Shown piece after piece: positions 19,091 to 27,654 of a DNA stretch of 64,000 nucleotides. How positions within the stretch are numbered: position 1 is the stretch's first letter; each line of letters starts with the position of its first letter. Source of the DNA: Hyphomicrobiales bacterium (lineage in GTDB: Bacteria; Pseudomonadota; Alphaproteobacteria; Rhizobiales; Rhizobiaceae); NCBI GenBank assembly GCA_900472675.1, contig UCJA01000009.1:358551-422550 (forward strand), written 5' to 3'. Position numbers and translations under genes: made by a program. The notes under the pieces were generated by a model. That model worked only from the letters and a program-made list of their open reading frames with translations. It was not told the DNA's origin and made no database searches.

Positions 19091-19843
19091 TCAAACTGTT
19101 TGTCCGCAGGCCTTCCGGAAACGCCGAACCGTCTCTGCCATTCCGTACTCCAGTGCATCCGCAGTCAAACCGTGTCCGATCGAGACTTCAGCGAGCCGGG
19201 GGATGCGGGCAACCAGGGCCGGCAGGTTCGCAACGGTCAAGTCGTGGCCGGCATTGACGCCCATGCCTTCGGCCAAAGCAGCATCCGCAGTGCGCCCAAG
19301 CATCTCCAGGATCGTCTGCTCTTGCTCCGGATGATCGAAGCAGCCGCCAAAGGGGCCGGTGTAAAGTTCGATCCGGTCCGCGCCCGTCGCTTTTGCAAGC
19401 TGGACTGCTTCGAGATCCCCATCACCATCGGCAAACAGCGAGACCCGCATACCGCCCTTCTTGAGCCGCGCCACGATCGGCTTCAGCATCTCGCCGGTGG
19501 CACGGAAATCAAACCCGTGGTCTGAGGTCGCCTGGCTCGGATCGTCCGGCACCAGCGTCACCTGTTCCGGCTCGATGCTCTCGCAAAGCGCCAGGAAGTC
19601 CTCGCTGGGGTAACCTTCGATGTTGAATTCGGCGTCCGGGAATTCATCGTCGATCAGGGCCCGAAGCACCGGCAGGTCCGAAAAGCGGATGTGCCGCTGG
19701 TCCGGCCGCGGATGAACCGTCAGGCCCGCCGCGCCCGCCTTAAGCGCGATGCGCCCGAGGCTTTCGACGCTCGGCCAGGGAAGATCCCGGCGGTTGCGCA
19801 GCATGGCGATGGCGTTGAGGTTGACGGAAAGCTTGGTGGGCAT
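19091..19843 (-). CDS. pdxJ: Pyridoxine 5'-phosphate synthase
   Basis: The 250-residue TIM-barrel enzyme makes pyridoxine 5'-phosphate from 1-deoxy-D-xylulose 5-phosphate and 3-amino-2-oxopropyl phosphate, the last ring-closing step of vitamin B6 synthesis. Diagnostic motifs are [29 protein letters not shown] (phosphate and catalytic His), [30 protein letters not shown] and [17 protein letters not shown]. Length and motifs fit PdxJ fully. Confidence 0.97.
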   Translation of the reverse strand: MPTKLSVNLNAIAMLRNRRDLPWPSVESLGRIALKAGAAGLTVHPRPDQRHIRFSDLPVLRALIDDEFPDAEFNIEGYPSEDFLALCESIEPEQVTLVPDDPSQATSDHGFDFRATGEMLKPIVARLKKGGMRVSLFADGDGDLEAVQLAKATGADRIELYTGPFGGCFDHPEQEQTILEMLGRTADAALAEGMGVNAGHDLTVANLPALVARIPRLAEVSIGHGLTADALEYGMAETVRRFRKACGQTV

Positions 19844-19956
19844 CGATCAGATCCAGTTCACGAGCAACGTGCCTGCGCTTTTAGTCCGATCCTGAGCTCA
19901 GGGCCAATGACATTCGCACGTGCAAGCCATGCAAAACATTGATGGAAGCAGCAACC

Positions 19957-21081
19957 CTATCGGACGATCGTCAGCGTTTCGGCAGCGCGGGTGATCGCCG
20001 TATAAAGCCAGCGCTCGCGGGTATCCCGAAACGCCCAGCTTTCGTCGAACAGCACCACGTTGTTCCACTGTGAACCCTGCGCCTTATGGACAGTCAGCGC
20101 ATAGCCGTAGTCGAACTCGTCATAGCGCTTACGCGTCGTCCACGGAATTTCCTCGTCCGTTTCGAAGGCCTGCTTGAGCAGCTTGATCTTGGAGGCGCCG
20201 CGGTCCATGTCGTCGTCTTCAGGGCGGATCATCAGGTTGATGCCGGGCTTCACCGTCTCGCGCGACGAGCTCATCACCTGCCAGAGCGAGCCGTTGAGCA
20301 GCCCTTTGACCTGGTCGTTGCGCAGGCAGACCAGCTTGTCGCCGGACTGCGGATAGTCCTGCGTAAAACCTTTGAGTTCCCGAAGTCGCTGATTGTAGCG
20401 CTTGCGGGTCTTGTTGGTGCCGACCAGGACCTGGTCCGCATCCATCACCAGCGGCTGCGTCACCTCGTTGCGGGAGATCACCTTGGCGGTCCCGTAGTCG
20501 CCATGCATGATTTCCTTGCCCTCGCGCACATCCATCGCCAGCTTGATGATGGGGTTGTCGCGCGCCTGCCGGTGGATGTCCGTCAAAAGATAGTCCGGGT
20601 CCTGCTCGGTAAAATATCCGCCGCCCGTCACCGGCGGCAACTGGCCGGGATCGCCCAGCACGAGGATGGGCGTGCCGAAGCTCATCAGATCCTTGCCCAG
20701 CGCCTCGTCCACCATTGAGCATTCGTCGATGATAATCAGCGCGGCCTTCGCCAGCGGGCTCTGACGGTTGATGGAAAACATCGGCGAGACGGAGGTTCTG
20801 CCCGTTTCCTGGTCTTCAACCGCCTCTTCGCCACGCGGGCGGTAGATCAGCGAATGGATCGTCCGGGCATTGCGCGCGCCACGCGCCCGCAGCACCTGCG
20901 CCGCCTTGCCGGTGAAGGCGGCAAACAGCACCTCCCCCTCGACATTCTCGGCGAAATGCTTGGCAAGTGTGGTCTTGCCCGTTCCGGCATAACCGAACAG
21001 CCGGAAGACAGGGCTGCGCCCCTCTTTCAGCCAGCGTGAAACGGCCTTGAGGGCCTCGTCCTGTTGGGGTGCAAATTGCAT
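19957..21081 (-). CDS. RecD-like SF1B DNA helicase
   Basis: A 374-residue ATPase of the RecD/Dda superfamily 1B group. Visible helicase motifs are I (FGYAGTGKTTLAKHF, about residue 29), II (LIIIDECSMVDEAL), III (LVLGDPGQLPPVTGGG), and the C-terminal V/VI region YALTVHKAQGSQWNNVVLFD and WLYTAITRAAETLTIV. It lacks the N-terminal domains of full RecD or RecD2, so it is a compact 5'-3' helicase. It is probably involved in DNA repair or recombination. It stands alone on the minus strand. Confidence 0.88.
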   Translation of the reverse strand: MQFAPQQDEALKAVSRWLKEGRSPVFRLFGYAGTGKTTLAKHFAENVEGEVLFAAFTGKAAQVLRARGARNARTIHSLIYRPRGEEAVEDQETGRTSVSPMFSINRQSPLAKAALIIIDECSMVDEALGKDLMSFGTPILVLGDPGQLPPVTGGGYFTEQDPDYLLTDIHRQARDNPIIKLAMDVREGKEIMHGDYGTAKVISRNEVTQPLVMDADQVLVGTNKTRKRYNQRLRELKGFTQDYPQSGDKLVCLRNDQVKGLLNGSLWQVMSSSRETVKPGINLMIRPEDDDMDRGASKIKLLKQAFETDEEIPWTTRKRYDEFDYGYALTVHKAQGSQWNNVVLFDESWAFRDTRERWLYTAITRAAETLTIVR

Positions 21082-21220
21082 GGCAGGACTAGGCAGGATT
21101 CGAGCGCAATCCGCAACCCAAAAAGAACGAAAGAGGATCAGATGCCCCGGCTATGAACAGCTGACTGGTTCTCGCCTGCCTAAGGCCTTGGAAGATGACG
21201 AACCGCATCCCTGAGAGGCT

Positions 21221-21574
21221 TTACCGACACGGATCATTGGAGAGTACGATCACCTGGCCATGAGGCGTCGCCTCGGCGGCGCGCTGCCAGCTGTGCTGGA
21301 GAGCATTCAGCGTCTCGGCATCGGCGACACCCTTCTCGCTGAGGAGTGCACAGAGGGCCTCCACCCAGCAGTCGAAATAGTCGCTGCCATCCGCGGACCG
21401 CCCGGGCGCATGCACCTGCTGTGTCAACGCAGCCGCCCATTCGCTCCAGCTGAAAACGCCCCGCTCGTGCAGGTGAACCGTCATGCCGAACGCTTCCGCC
21501 GCCCATGGCTCGGGGAACACCGGTTCGCCCTCCGGCGATCGGGGCAGCCCCGGAGACTGAACGAGCGGTGACAT
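21221..21574 (-). CDS. Nitrile hydratase accessory protein (activator/chaperone)
   Basis: A 117-residue protein of the nitrile-hydratase accessory family, recognised by GEPVFPEPWAAEAFGMTVHL and GVFSWSEWAAALTQ and by its place directly after the beta-subunit gene. These proteins help load cobalt into the alpha subunit. The sequence resembles the N-terminal part of beta subunits, as the family does. I chose the ATG at 21574, four bases beyond the beta stop codon. An ATG at 21610 would overlap the beta gene. Confidence 0.85.
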   Translation of the reverse strand: MSPLVQSPGLPRSPEGEPVFPEPWAAEAFGMTVHLHERGVFSWSEWAAALTQQVHAPGRSADGSDYFDCWVEALCALLSEKGVADAETLNALQHSWQRAAEATPHGQVIVLSNDPCR

Positions 21575-21578
21575 GGTC

Positions 21579-22238
21579 TCACAGGCGCTCAAGGTAACTC
21601 TCCCAAGCATCGATCGAAATGGTCAGCGTCGGATCGGCGCCCTCGCCCCAGATCTCGCCAGCCGAAAAGACCACCGTATAAACCCATTGCGGGTTCTCGC
21701 CCTTGCCATGCGCATTGTCGTCCGGAAACACGAAGCTTCCCTGCACTGCCTCGACGACGCCGGTCTTGGCGCGGGCATAGCGCGGCAGCCGTGTGTGGGT
21801 CTCCGGACTGAAGTTTCTGGTCCTCACCCGATCGCCAGGTTGGAACAGCGGCTGCGTCTCGAGCGGCCGATCGCAGGGCCCGCCCTTGGCGAGCACGGAA
21901 GGCACCAGATCCGCCGTCAGCACCCGCTTCGGCACTGCCGGTTCGGATACCCGGTGCCCGCCATCGACCTCCGTGCGACTGGCAAAGCCATGCCGCTCTA
22001 GCAGGGTCTCCAGCGCGCGGATCCAGATCTCGTAGTAGCTGGCGGAAAGATAGTTGGCCGGTGGGATGTTTTCCCGCGCGTGCCGGCTTTCGTCGATAGT
22101 CCAGGCGGCGAAGGCGCCGCAGGAAAGCGTTAAGCCAAGTGCCCGCTTTTCCCAGTCGGCGTGAAAGTAGGGTTCGTTCGGTTCGGGCGCCACCGGCCCG
22201 AAGCCCATCTGTCCGCCAAGGTCATGCGGCCCGTTCAC
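21579..22238 (-). CDS. nthB: Nitrile hydratase beta subunit
   Basis: The 219-residue beta subunit pairs with the alpha subunit to hydrate nitriles to amides. Its start [16 protein letters not shown] is the family signature. Further motifs are [15 protein letters not shown] and the C-terminal SH3-like barrel [21 protein letters not shown] followed by YARAKTG. The start codon is GTG at 22238, and its last two bases form part of the alpha-subunit stop codon (GTGA), which implies translational coupling and a balanced alpha:beta ratio. Confidence 0.93.
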   Translation of the reverse strand: MNGPHDLGGQMGFGPVAPEPNEPYFHADWEKRALGLTLSCGAFAAWTIDESRHARENIPPANYLSASYYEIWIRALETLLERHGFASRTEVDGGHRVSEPAVPKRVLTADLVPSVLAKGGPCDRPLETQPLFQPGDRVRTRNFSPETHTRLPRYARAKTGVVEAVQGSFVFPDDNAHGKGENPQWVYTVVFSAGEIWGEGADPTLTISIDAWESYLERL

Positions 22239-22885
22239 GATGCAGCTCCGGCAATGGCCGTGCCGATCATCGCGTCGCGGCTGACGAGGGCGACGAGATC
22301 GTCTTCGCTCAAGCCCTCCGTGCCCTCCGGTCGCTCCGGTATCACCAGGTAGCGCAGCTCTGCAGTGGAATCCCAGACGCGGATCTTCGTCGTCTCCGGC
22401 AGGGTAAGACCGAACTCGGCAAGCACGCCACGCGGATCGATCACGGCCCGGGACCGATAGGCCGGTGCCTTGTACCAGACCGGTGGCAACCCAAGCACGG
22501 CCCAGGGATAGCAGGAGCACAGCGTGCAGACGACGAGGTTATGGGTTTCCGGCGTGTTGAACACCGCCCGCATATGCTCGCCCTGGCGCCCGGTAAATCC
22601 GAGGCTGGCAATGGCAGCCGTCGCATCCTCGTGCAGAAAGGCCGCAAACGCCGGATCGACCCACGACTTGGCAACGACTTGGGCACCGTTGCGCGGCCCG
22701 ACCCGGGTCTCATAGGTCTCGACGATCGCGTCGATGGCGGCAGGGTCTATCAGTCCCTTTTCCGTCAGCACCGTTTCCAGCGCCCTCACCCGCGCCTGCA
22801 TGTCGCTGTAGCGGTTGTCGTGATCGTGGTCGTGGTGGTGGTCGCCATCGTGGCCATGGCCGTGGTCGGGGTGATCCGTATGCAT
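22235..22885 (-). CDS. nthA: Nitrile hydratase alpha subunit, cobalt type
   Basis: The 216-residue catalytic subunit carries the metal site [10 protein letters not shown] at residues 119-128. Threonine after the first cysteine marks the Co(III) type; iron enzymes have serine. Cys123 and Cys125 are the pair oxidised in the family. The first 25 residues are very rich in His and Asp ([20 protein letters not shown]), perhaps holding metal for maturation. GAGGAG precedes the ATG at 22885. It is the first gene of an alpha-beta-activator operon. No amidase gene follows. Confidence 0.93.
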   Translation of the reverse strand: MHTDHPDHGHGHDGDHHHDHDHDNRYSDMQARVRALETVLTEKGLIDPAAIDAIVETYETRVGPRNGAQVVAKSWVDPAFAAFLHEDATAAIASLGFTGRQGEHMRAVFNTPETHNLVVCTLCSCYPWAVLGLPPVWYKAPAYRSRAVIDPRGVLAEFGLTLPETTKIRVWDSTAELRYLVIPERPEGTEGLSEDDLVALVSRDAMIGTAIAGAAS

Positions 22886-23038
22886 GCGTCTGCTCTCCTC
22901 ACCGTGGATGCAGCCGTCTGCCCACACCGCCACCCTCCGGTTTAGAAGCAGCACTGGCGATCTTCAAGCGGAACTTGGAACTCTGATCCGATGCCTTATG
23001 TCTAAGAGGACCGAAGCAAAGCAGCGAGACCCGATCCC

Positions 23039-23881
23039 ATGCCCGATATTCCCAATGTTGCATTTTCCGATGGCACGTCCGTTCCTGCCCTGGGTCTCGG
23101 CACCTGGAACATGGGCGAGCATGCGAAGACGGCGCCCATCGAGGTGGAAAGCCTCAAACGTGGCCTCGACCTTGGCATGACGCTGGTCGATACGGCCGAA
23201 ATGTATGCCGAGGGCGGCGCCGAGGAGATTGCCGGCGAGGCGATTGCCGGGCGGCGGGACGAGGTGTTTCTGGTGAGCAAGGTCTACCCGTGGAACGCCA
23301 GTCGCCAGGGTGTGATCGATGCCTGCGACCGCAGCCTTGAGCGCCTGAAGACGGATCGCCTCGATCTCTACCTACTGCACTGGCGCGGCGAACATCCGCT
23401 AGCGGAAACCGTCGCCGGCTTCGAGGAACTGCGTCGCGCCGGCAAGATCGGCGCCTGGGGCGTTTCCAACTTTGACCTGGACGACATGCAGGAGTTGATG
23501 GAGGTTCCGGACGGTCGGAACTGCGTCACCAACCAGGTGCTCTACAATCTTTCGCGCCGCGGCATCGAATATGACCTCCTGCCCTGGTGCCAGGAGAATG
23601 GCATCGTCGTCATGGCCTATTCACCGATCGAGCAGGGCCGCATCCTGCGCAACCCGGAACTCATCCGCATTGCCAAGGCCTACCAGGCGACCCCGGCCCA
23701 GGTGGCCCTCGCCTTTCTGCTGGAGCGAGACGGCCTGATCGCCATTCCGAAGTCGGCCAATCCCCAGCGGGTCGAGGAAAACGCGCACGCAGCCGAACTC
23801 GATCTGAGCGACGAAGATCTCGACGCCCTGGATGCAGCCTTCCCCCCACCGGAACGCAAGCAGCCGCTGGAGATGCTTTAG
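23039..23881 (+). CDS. Aldo/keto reductase
   Basis: The 280-residue TIM-barrel oxidoreductase has the aldo/keto reductase tetrad in order: Asp and Tyr in [10 protein letters not shown], Lys in [10 protein letters not shown] and His in [10 protein letters not shown]. The NADPH-binding end is [16 protein letters not shown]. It reduces aldehydes or ketones in the cytoplasm; the substrate is unknown. Its stop codon overlaps the stop codon of the convergent gene (TTAG read on both strands). The ribosome site is weak. Confidence 0.92.
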   Translation: MPDIPNVAFSDGTSVPALGLGTWNMGEHAKTAPIEVESLKRGLDLGMTLVDTAEMYAEGGAEEIAGEAIAGRRDEVFLVSKVYPWNASRQGVIDACDRSLERLKTDRLDLYLLHWRGEHPLAETVAGFEELRRAGKIGAWGVSNFDLDDMQELMEVPDGRNCVTNQVLYNLSRRGIEYDLLPWCQENGIVVMAYSPIEQGRILRNPELIRIAKAYQATPAQVALAFLLERDGLIAIPKSANPQRVEENAHAAELDLSDEDLDALDAAFPPPERKQPLEML

Positions 23882-24900
23882 TCGAGATCCAGGTCGCGCC
23901 GCTCCGCGACCAGCATCTCGATCGCCCGGAAAACGTCGATCTCAACCCATGTCCGGGTGTCCCGGTAGACGGGGTAAAGCGCAAGGGCTGCAGCGGCGAG
24001 CTGGTCGACGGTTGCCCCTGTTGCCCGGCGGCTGCCAAGTGCCCTGCGTGCCTCCTCCGAGAAACGGTCGTCGGTCAGCCCCCAGCCGGCATAAAAAGGA
24101 GCGCCGTAGCACCGCACCGGCAGACCCCGGAGAAGTGCATCGAAGCCGAACTGGCTGGACACCGTCCAGACCTCGTCCACCGCCTCAAGCACGGAAGCGG
24201 CAGAGATCGGATCGGCGGATAGGATCACGCCCGGCTTGGTCGCAGCATGCTCCGCCAGATAGCCTTTCCGATAGCCCGCCATCACGTCCGGATGGGTGCG
24301 CACCACGCACTGGGCGCCGGTCGCCACAGCGTCATCCAGCATCTGCGAAAAGCTCTGGGCAGTTCCCTGCGCCAGCGGCACCGACACATCGCCGGCCACC
24401 TGGTCGACCAACAGCAAGCGGCGGCGAGTCGTCTGCTCGAAGCGCGGCGGCCTGTGTGGCAAATTGTTGTACTTGGAGAGTCGATGGTGGACGATGGCCT
24501 CCCGCACCGAACTCCCGAGCGTTTCCGCTTCCTCGCCGGCACCCGAAATAAGACGCTCGAGACGCGACGGGCGCGAGCAGTCAATCGGCATGCCGAGGTC
24601 ATCGATCTGGATGGAGATCGGCAGGGCCAGCGACTTGCCGAGCCCCACCGATCGAAGAAAGCCGTCCTCCAGATACCACACCGGAAGCCGCCGCGTTGCC
24701 GCGATCAGGCTCGCGGTCTTGGCGGGGATGCGCCCGCCCCAACGAACGATGGCGCCAATGCCCGGCGACAGCGTCGATTTCAGCGCATCGACGCCAAAGT
24801 AGTGCTTCAGCCAGGGCTGGGACTGGCGAACATAGAAGGTAGCGCCGATCGGCGTGCCGGGTGCTGGAAGCCAGTCTTTCCGCACGTCTTTCAGCCCCAT
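23878..24900 (-). CDS. KpsC-like capsule Kdo-transferase domain protein
   Basis: The 340-residue protein matches the capsule polysaccharide synthesis family (KpsC/KpsS type) through [72 protein letters not shown] and [12 protein letters not shown]. KpsC adds beta-Kdo residues to a lipid primer for capsule export, and full-length KpsC has two such halves. This protein is a single half, so it is probably a stand-alone glycosyltransferase acting on Kdo-containing surface glycans. It starts 16 bases after ilvH on the same strand and could be transcribed with it. Confidence 0.8.
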   Translation of the reverse strand: MGLKDVRKDWLPAPGTPIGATFYVRQSQPWLKHYFGVDALKSTLSPGIGAIVRWGGRIPAKTASLIAATRRLPVWYLEDGFLRSVGLGKSLALPISIQIDDLGMPIDCSRPSRLERLISGAGEEAETLGSSVREAIVHHRLSKYNNLPHRPPRFEQTTRRRLLLVDQVAGDVSVPLAQGTAQSFSQMLDDAVATGAQCVVRTHPDVMAGYRKGYLAEHAATKPGVILSADPISAASVLEAVDEVWTVSSQFGFDALLRGLPVRCYGAPFYAGWGLTDDRFSEEARRALGSRRATGATVDQLAAAALALYPVYRDTRTWVEIDVFRAIEMLVAERRDLDLD

Positions 24901-24916
24901 CTCCGGCGCGGCCGGA

Positions 24917-25489
24917 TCACATGCCCTGCGGCCCGCGGTTCATCGCGGCGATTCCCGTGCGGCAGATCTCGATCAGCCCGAGCGGCTTCATCACCGCCAC
25001 GAACTGGTCGATCTTGGAGGACTTGCCGGTGATTTCCAAGATGAAGTGCTCGATCGTGGCATCCACCACCTTGGCCTGGAAGGCATCGGCCAGCCGCAGC
25101 GCTTCGGCGCGGTGATCGCCGGTACCGACCACCTTGATCAGCGCCACTTCCCGTTCGATCGGCCGCTCCTGACCAAGGTCACGGGCCCGAACGGTGAGGT
25201 CCAGCACCCGGTGCACCGGCACGATCCGTTCCAGCTGGGCCTTGATCTGCTCAAGAACGGTCGGCGTCCCGCGGGTCACAATGGTGATCCGCGATAGATG
25301 CGCCTCGTGCTCCGTTTCCGACACGGTCAGGCTTTCGATATTGTAGCCGCGGCCGGAGAAAAGGCCGATGACCCGAGCAAGAACGCCAGGCTCGTTGCTG
25401 ACTAGAACCGACAAGGTGTGGCTTTCCGCCTTGGCCGTCTCCGGGGCGATGAAATAGGCTGATCCGGTCGGTTGCTGATGCGCATTCAT
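24917..25489 (-). CDS. ilvH: Acetolactate synthase small subunit
   Basis: The 190-residue regulatory subunit has an N-terminal ACT domain (HTLSVLVSNEPGVLARVIGL, then FSGRGYNIESLTVSETE) and the second conserved region ALIKVVGTGDHRAEALRLAD and TGKSSKIDQFVAVMKPLGL. It binds valine and gives feedback control of the large subunit. The ATG at 25489 is chosen; an upstream extension of the frame is unrelated. It follows the large-subunit gene by 49 bases. Confidence 0.95.
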   Translation of the reverse strand: MNAHQQPTGSAYFIAPETAKAESHTLSVLVSNEPGVLARVIGLFSGRGYNIESLTVSETEHEAHLSRITIVTRGTPTVLEQIKAQLERIVPVHRVLDLTVRARDLGQERPIEREVALIKVVGTGDHRAEALRLADAFQAKVVDATIEHFILEITGKSSKIDQFVAVMKPLGLIEICRTGIAAMNRGPQGM

Positions 25490-25538
25490 GATGTTGGATC
25501 CGATTCCTGAAAAACTGGTTGAAGAGACCGCGCCCGTC

Positions 25539-27332
25539 CTAGACGAGCTGGCGGCCCTTGGCATCGATGGCGGTCGCAACGGCCTCGTCGGTCGCTTCGT
25601 CCGGCAGCAGCATTTCGTTATGTGCCTTGCCCGAGGGGATCATCGGGAAGCAGTTGGCAAGGTTCGCGACCCGGCAGTCGAAGATCACCGGCTTCTTGAC
25701 CGCGATCATCTGCTCGATCTTTTCATCCAGTTCCTTCGGATCATCGCAATAGAGGCCGACCGCACCATAGGCTTCCGCCAGCTTGACGAAGTCGGGCATG
25801 GCTTCCGTGTAGGAGTTCGACAGCCGGTTGCCGTGCAGCAGCTGCTGCCACTGGCGCACCATCCCCATGTACTGGTTGTTGAGGATGAAGATCTTGACCG
25901 GCAGCTCGTGCTGGATGGCGCAGGACATTTCCTGGATACACATCTGGATCGAGGCATCGCCCGCGACATCGATGACCAGTGCGTTCGGATGCGCGACCTG
26001 GACGCCGATCGCTGCCGGCAGACCATACCCCATGGTGCCGAGCCCGCCCGACGTCATCCAGCGGTTCGGCTCCTCGAAGTCGATGAACTGCGCCGCCCAC
26101 ATCTGGTGCTGGCCGACCTCCGTGGTGATGAAGGTATCATACCCTTTGCTCAGCGCATTGAGGCGCTCGAGCGCGTACTGCGGCATGATGACATCGGTCG
26201 AGTTCTTGTAGGAAAACGACTTGCGCGAACGCCAGCGGTTGACCTCGCTCCACCATTCCTCTGTCTGCGCCTTGGCCGGCGGCTGCGGCAGGGCCCGCCA
26301 CAGGCGGACCATGTCCTTCAGGACGCTGCCGACATCGCCGATGATCGGGATGTCCACATGGACGTTCTTGTTGATCGACGAAGGGTCGATATCGACATGG
26401 ATCTTGCGGCTGTTCGGCGCAAACGCATTGAGCCGCCCGGTGATCCGGTCGTCGAACCGCGCACCGATGCAGACCATGACGTCGCAATCATGCATCGCCA
26501 TGTTGGCTTCGTAGGAGCCGTGCATGCCGAGCATGCCCAGCCAGTTGCTGCCCGATGCCGGATAGCAGCCGAGGCCCATCAGCGTCGAGGTGATCGGGAA
26601 GTTGGTGAGTGCGACCAGCTCCCGCAGCAGCCGCGAGGCCTCCGGTCCCGAGTTGATGACGCCGCCGCCGGTGTAGAAAACAGGCCGACGCGCCGATGCC
26701 ATCAGCTCGATCGCAGCCTCGATCGCCATGATGTCGCCATCGACCTTCGGCCGGTAGCTGACATTTGCGGCAATCTCGGGCTTCGACGTATAGGTGCCCG
26801 TGGCGAACTGGATGTCCTTGGGAACGTCGACGACGACGGGACCCGGGCGGCCGGTCTGGGCGATGCGGAAGGCCTCGTGGATGACGGCGGCCAGTTCATT
26901 GACGTCCTTGACCAGCCAGTTGTGCTTCGTGCATGGACGGGTGATCCCGACCGTATCGCACTCCTGGAAGGCGTCGGATCCGATCAGCGTGGTCGGAACC
27001 TGGCCGGAGATGCAGACCAGCGGGACCGAGTCCATGAGCGCATCCTGCAGCGGCGTCACGGCATTGGTTGCACCCGGACCGGAGGTGACCAGCATGACAC
27101 CAACCTTGCCGGTCGAGCGGGCATAGCCCTCGGCCGCATGGCCCGCGCCCTGTTCGTGGCGAACCAGAATGTGCTTGATGTCCTCCTGCTGGAAGATCTC
27201 GTCATAGATCGGCAGCACGGCGCCGCCCGGATAGCCGAAGATGTGTTCGACGCCGTTCTCCTTCAGCGCTCTCAGGACGATCTCTGCGCCGGTCATCCGC
27301 ATATCCGGCATCTGGTTCTTGGGGTCCGTCAT
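25539..27332 (-). CDS. ilvI: Acetolactate synthase large subunit (biosynthetic)
   Basis: The 597-residue thiamine-diphosphate enzyme makes acetolactate and acetohydroxybutyrate. It has the N-terminal GYPGGAVLPIYDEIF, the catalytic glutamate in LVRHEQGAGHAAEGYAR, the FAD region GARFDDRITGRLNAF, and the ThDP/Mg motif of about 30 residues from GDASIQM to NNQYMGMVRQW. Length and the small-subunit gene next to it identify the anabolic enzyme. The start at 27332 (MTDPKNQM) or 27344 is uncertain by four codons. Expression is probably controlled by the leader and terminator just upstream. Some databases call this gene ilvB. Confidence 0.95.
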   Translation of the reverse strand: MTDPKNQMPDMRMTGAEIVLRALKENGVEHIFGYPGGAVLPIYDEIFQQEDIKHILVRHEQGAGHAAEGYARSTGKVGVMLVTSGPGATNAVTPLQDALMDSVPLVCISGQVPTTLIGSDAFQECDTVGITRPCTKHNWLVKDVNELAAVIHEAFRIAQTGRPGPVVVDVPKDIQFATGTYTSKPEIAANVSYRPKVDGDIMAIEAAIELMASARRPVFYTGGGVINSGPEASRLLRELVALTNFPITSTLMGLGCYPASGSNWLGMLGMHGSYEANMAMHDCDVMVCIGARFDDRITGRLNAFAPNSRKIHVDIDPSSINKNVHVDIPIIGDVGSVLKDMVRLWRALPQPPAKAQTEEWWSEVNRWRSRKSFSYKNSTDVIMPQYALERLNALSKGYDTFITTEVGQHQMWAAQFIDFEEPNRWMTSGGLGTMGYGLPAAIGVQVAHPNALVIDVAGDASIQMCIQEMSCAIQHELPVKIFILNNQYMGMVRQWQQLLHGNRLSNSYTEAMPDFVKLAEAYGAVGLYCDDPKELDEKIEQMIAVKKPVIFDCRVANLANCFPMIPSGKAHNEMLLPDEATDEAVATAIDAKGRQLV

Positions 27333-27391
27333 GTCTTGGTCCATTCTCGCTGCTGAGTTCCAGCGGCTCCTCCGAGCCGGATTGAAGGCAT

Positions 27392-27471
27392 AAAAAAAGG
27401 CCCCTTGAGGAGCCTGTCTTTCGCGCATGGGTGGCTATCGCCGGATGGTTAGACCATCCTGCCCATGCGCG
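27392..27471 (-). terminator. Attenuator of ilvIH: nested leader hairpins and terminator
   Basis: On the minus strand an outer stem CGCGCATGGG / CCCATGCGCG (27462-27471 with 27422-27431) encloses a hairpin GGATGGT / ACCATCC. It is followed by the terminator stem AGGCTCC / GGGGCCT and a run of seven Ts (27392-27415). The outer stem begins inside the leader-peptide codons, so ribosome position can change folding. Confidence 0.8.
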
Positions 27472-27505
27472 TTCCCACCACAATAAGATTTATCGAGATT
27501 TTCAT
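27449..27505 (-). CDS. ilvL: ilv leader peptide
   Basis: An 18-codon frame encodes MKISINLIVVGTRMGRMV. Seven of 18 residues are Ile, Leu or Val, including the run Leu-Ile-Val-Val. Its stop codon lies inside the leader hairpin, about 35 bases before the terminator stem. Ribosome stalling at these codons when branched-chain amino acids are scarce would favour an antiterminated fold and expression of ilvI-ilvH, as in known ilv attenuators. The ribosome site is weak, and the start at 27505 is the only ATG that places the Ile/Leu/Val codons before the hairpin. Confidence 0.75.
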   Translation of the reverse strand: MKISINLIVVGTRMGRMV

Positions 27506-27654
27506 GGGCCGGATTGTTAGCCGCAGAATGGCCATCCGTCAACGTCACCGCCAGATGAAAATGCCATCTAACTGATATCGCTGCTCAACTACGTGTAAAC
27601 TGCAAGGTTTCCTATACTGATTGTTAATCCGCCGGCACCTATAGTCACACGGTT

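Noticed and set aside
25488..27356. 622-codon frame antisense to ilvI
   Set aside because: A shadow of a strongly conserved enzyme gene; no recognisable protein.
27202..27483. Trp-rich frame (TTG start, WWERAWAGW) as a possible trp-type leader
   Set aside because: The overlapping ATG frame at 27505 gives an Ile/Leu/Val-rich peptide, which fits the downstream acetolactate synthase genes far better.
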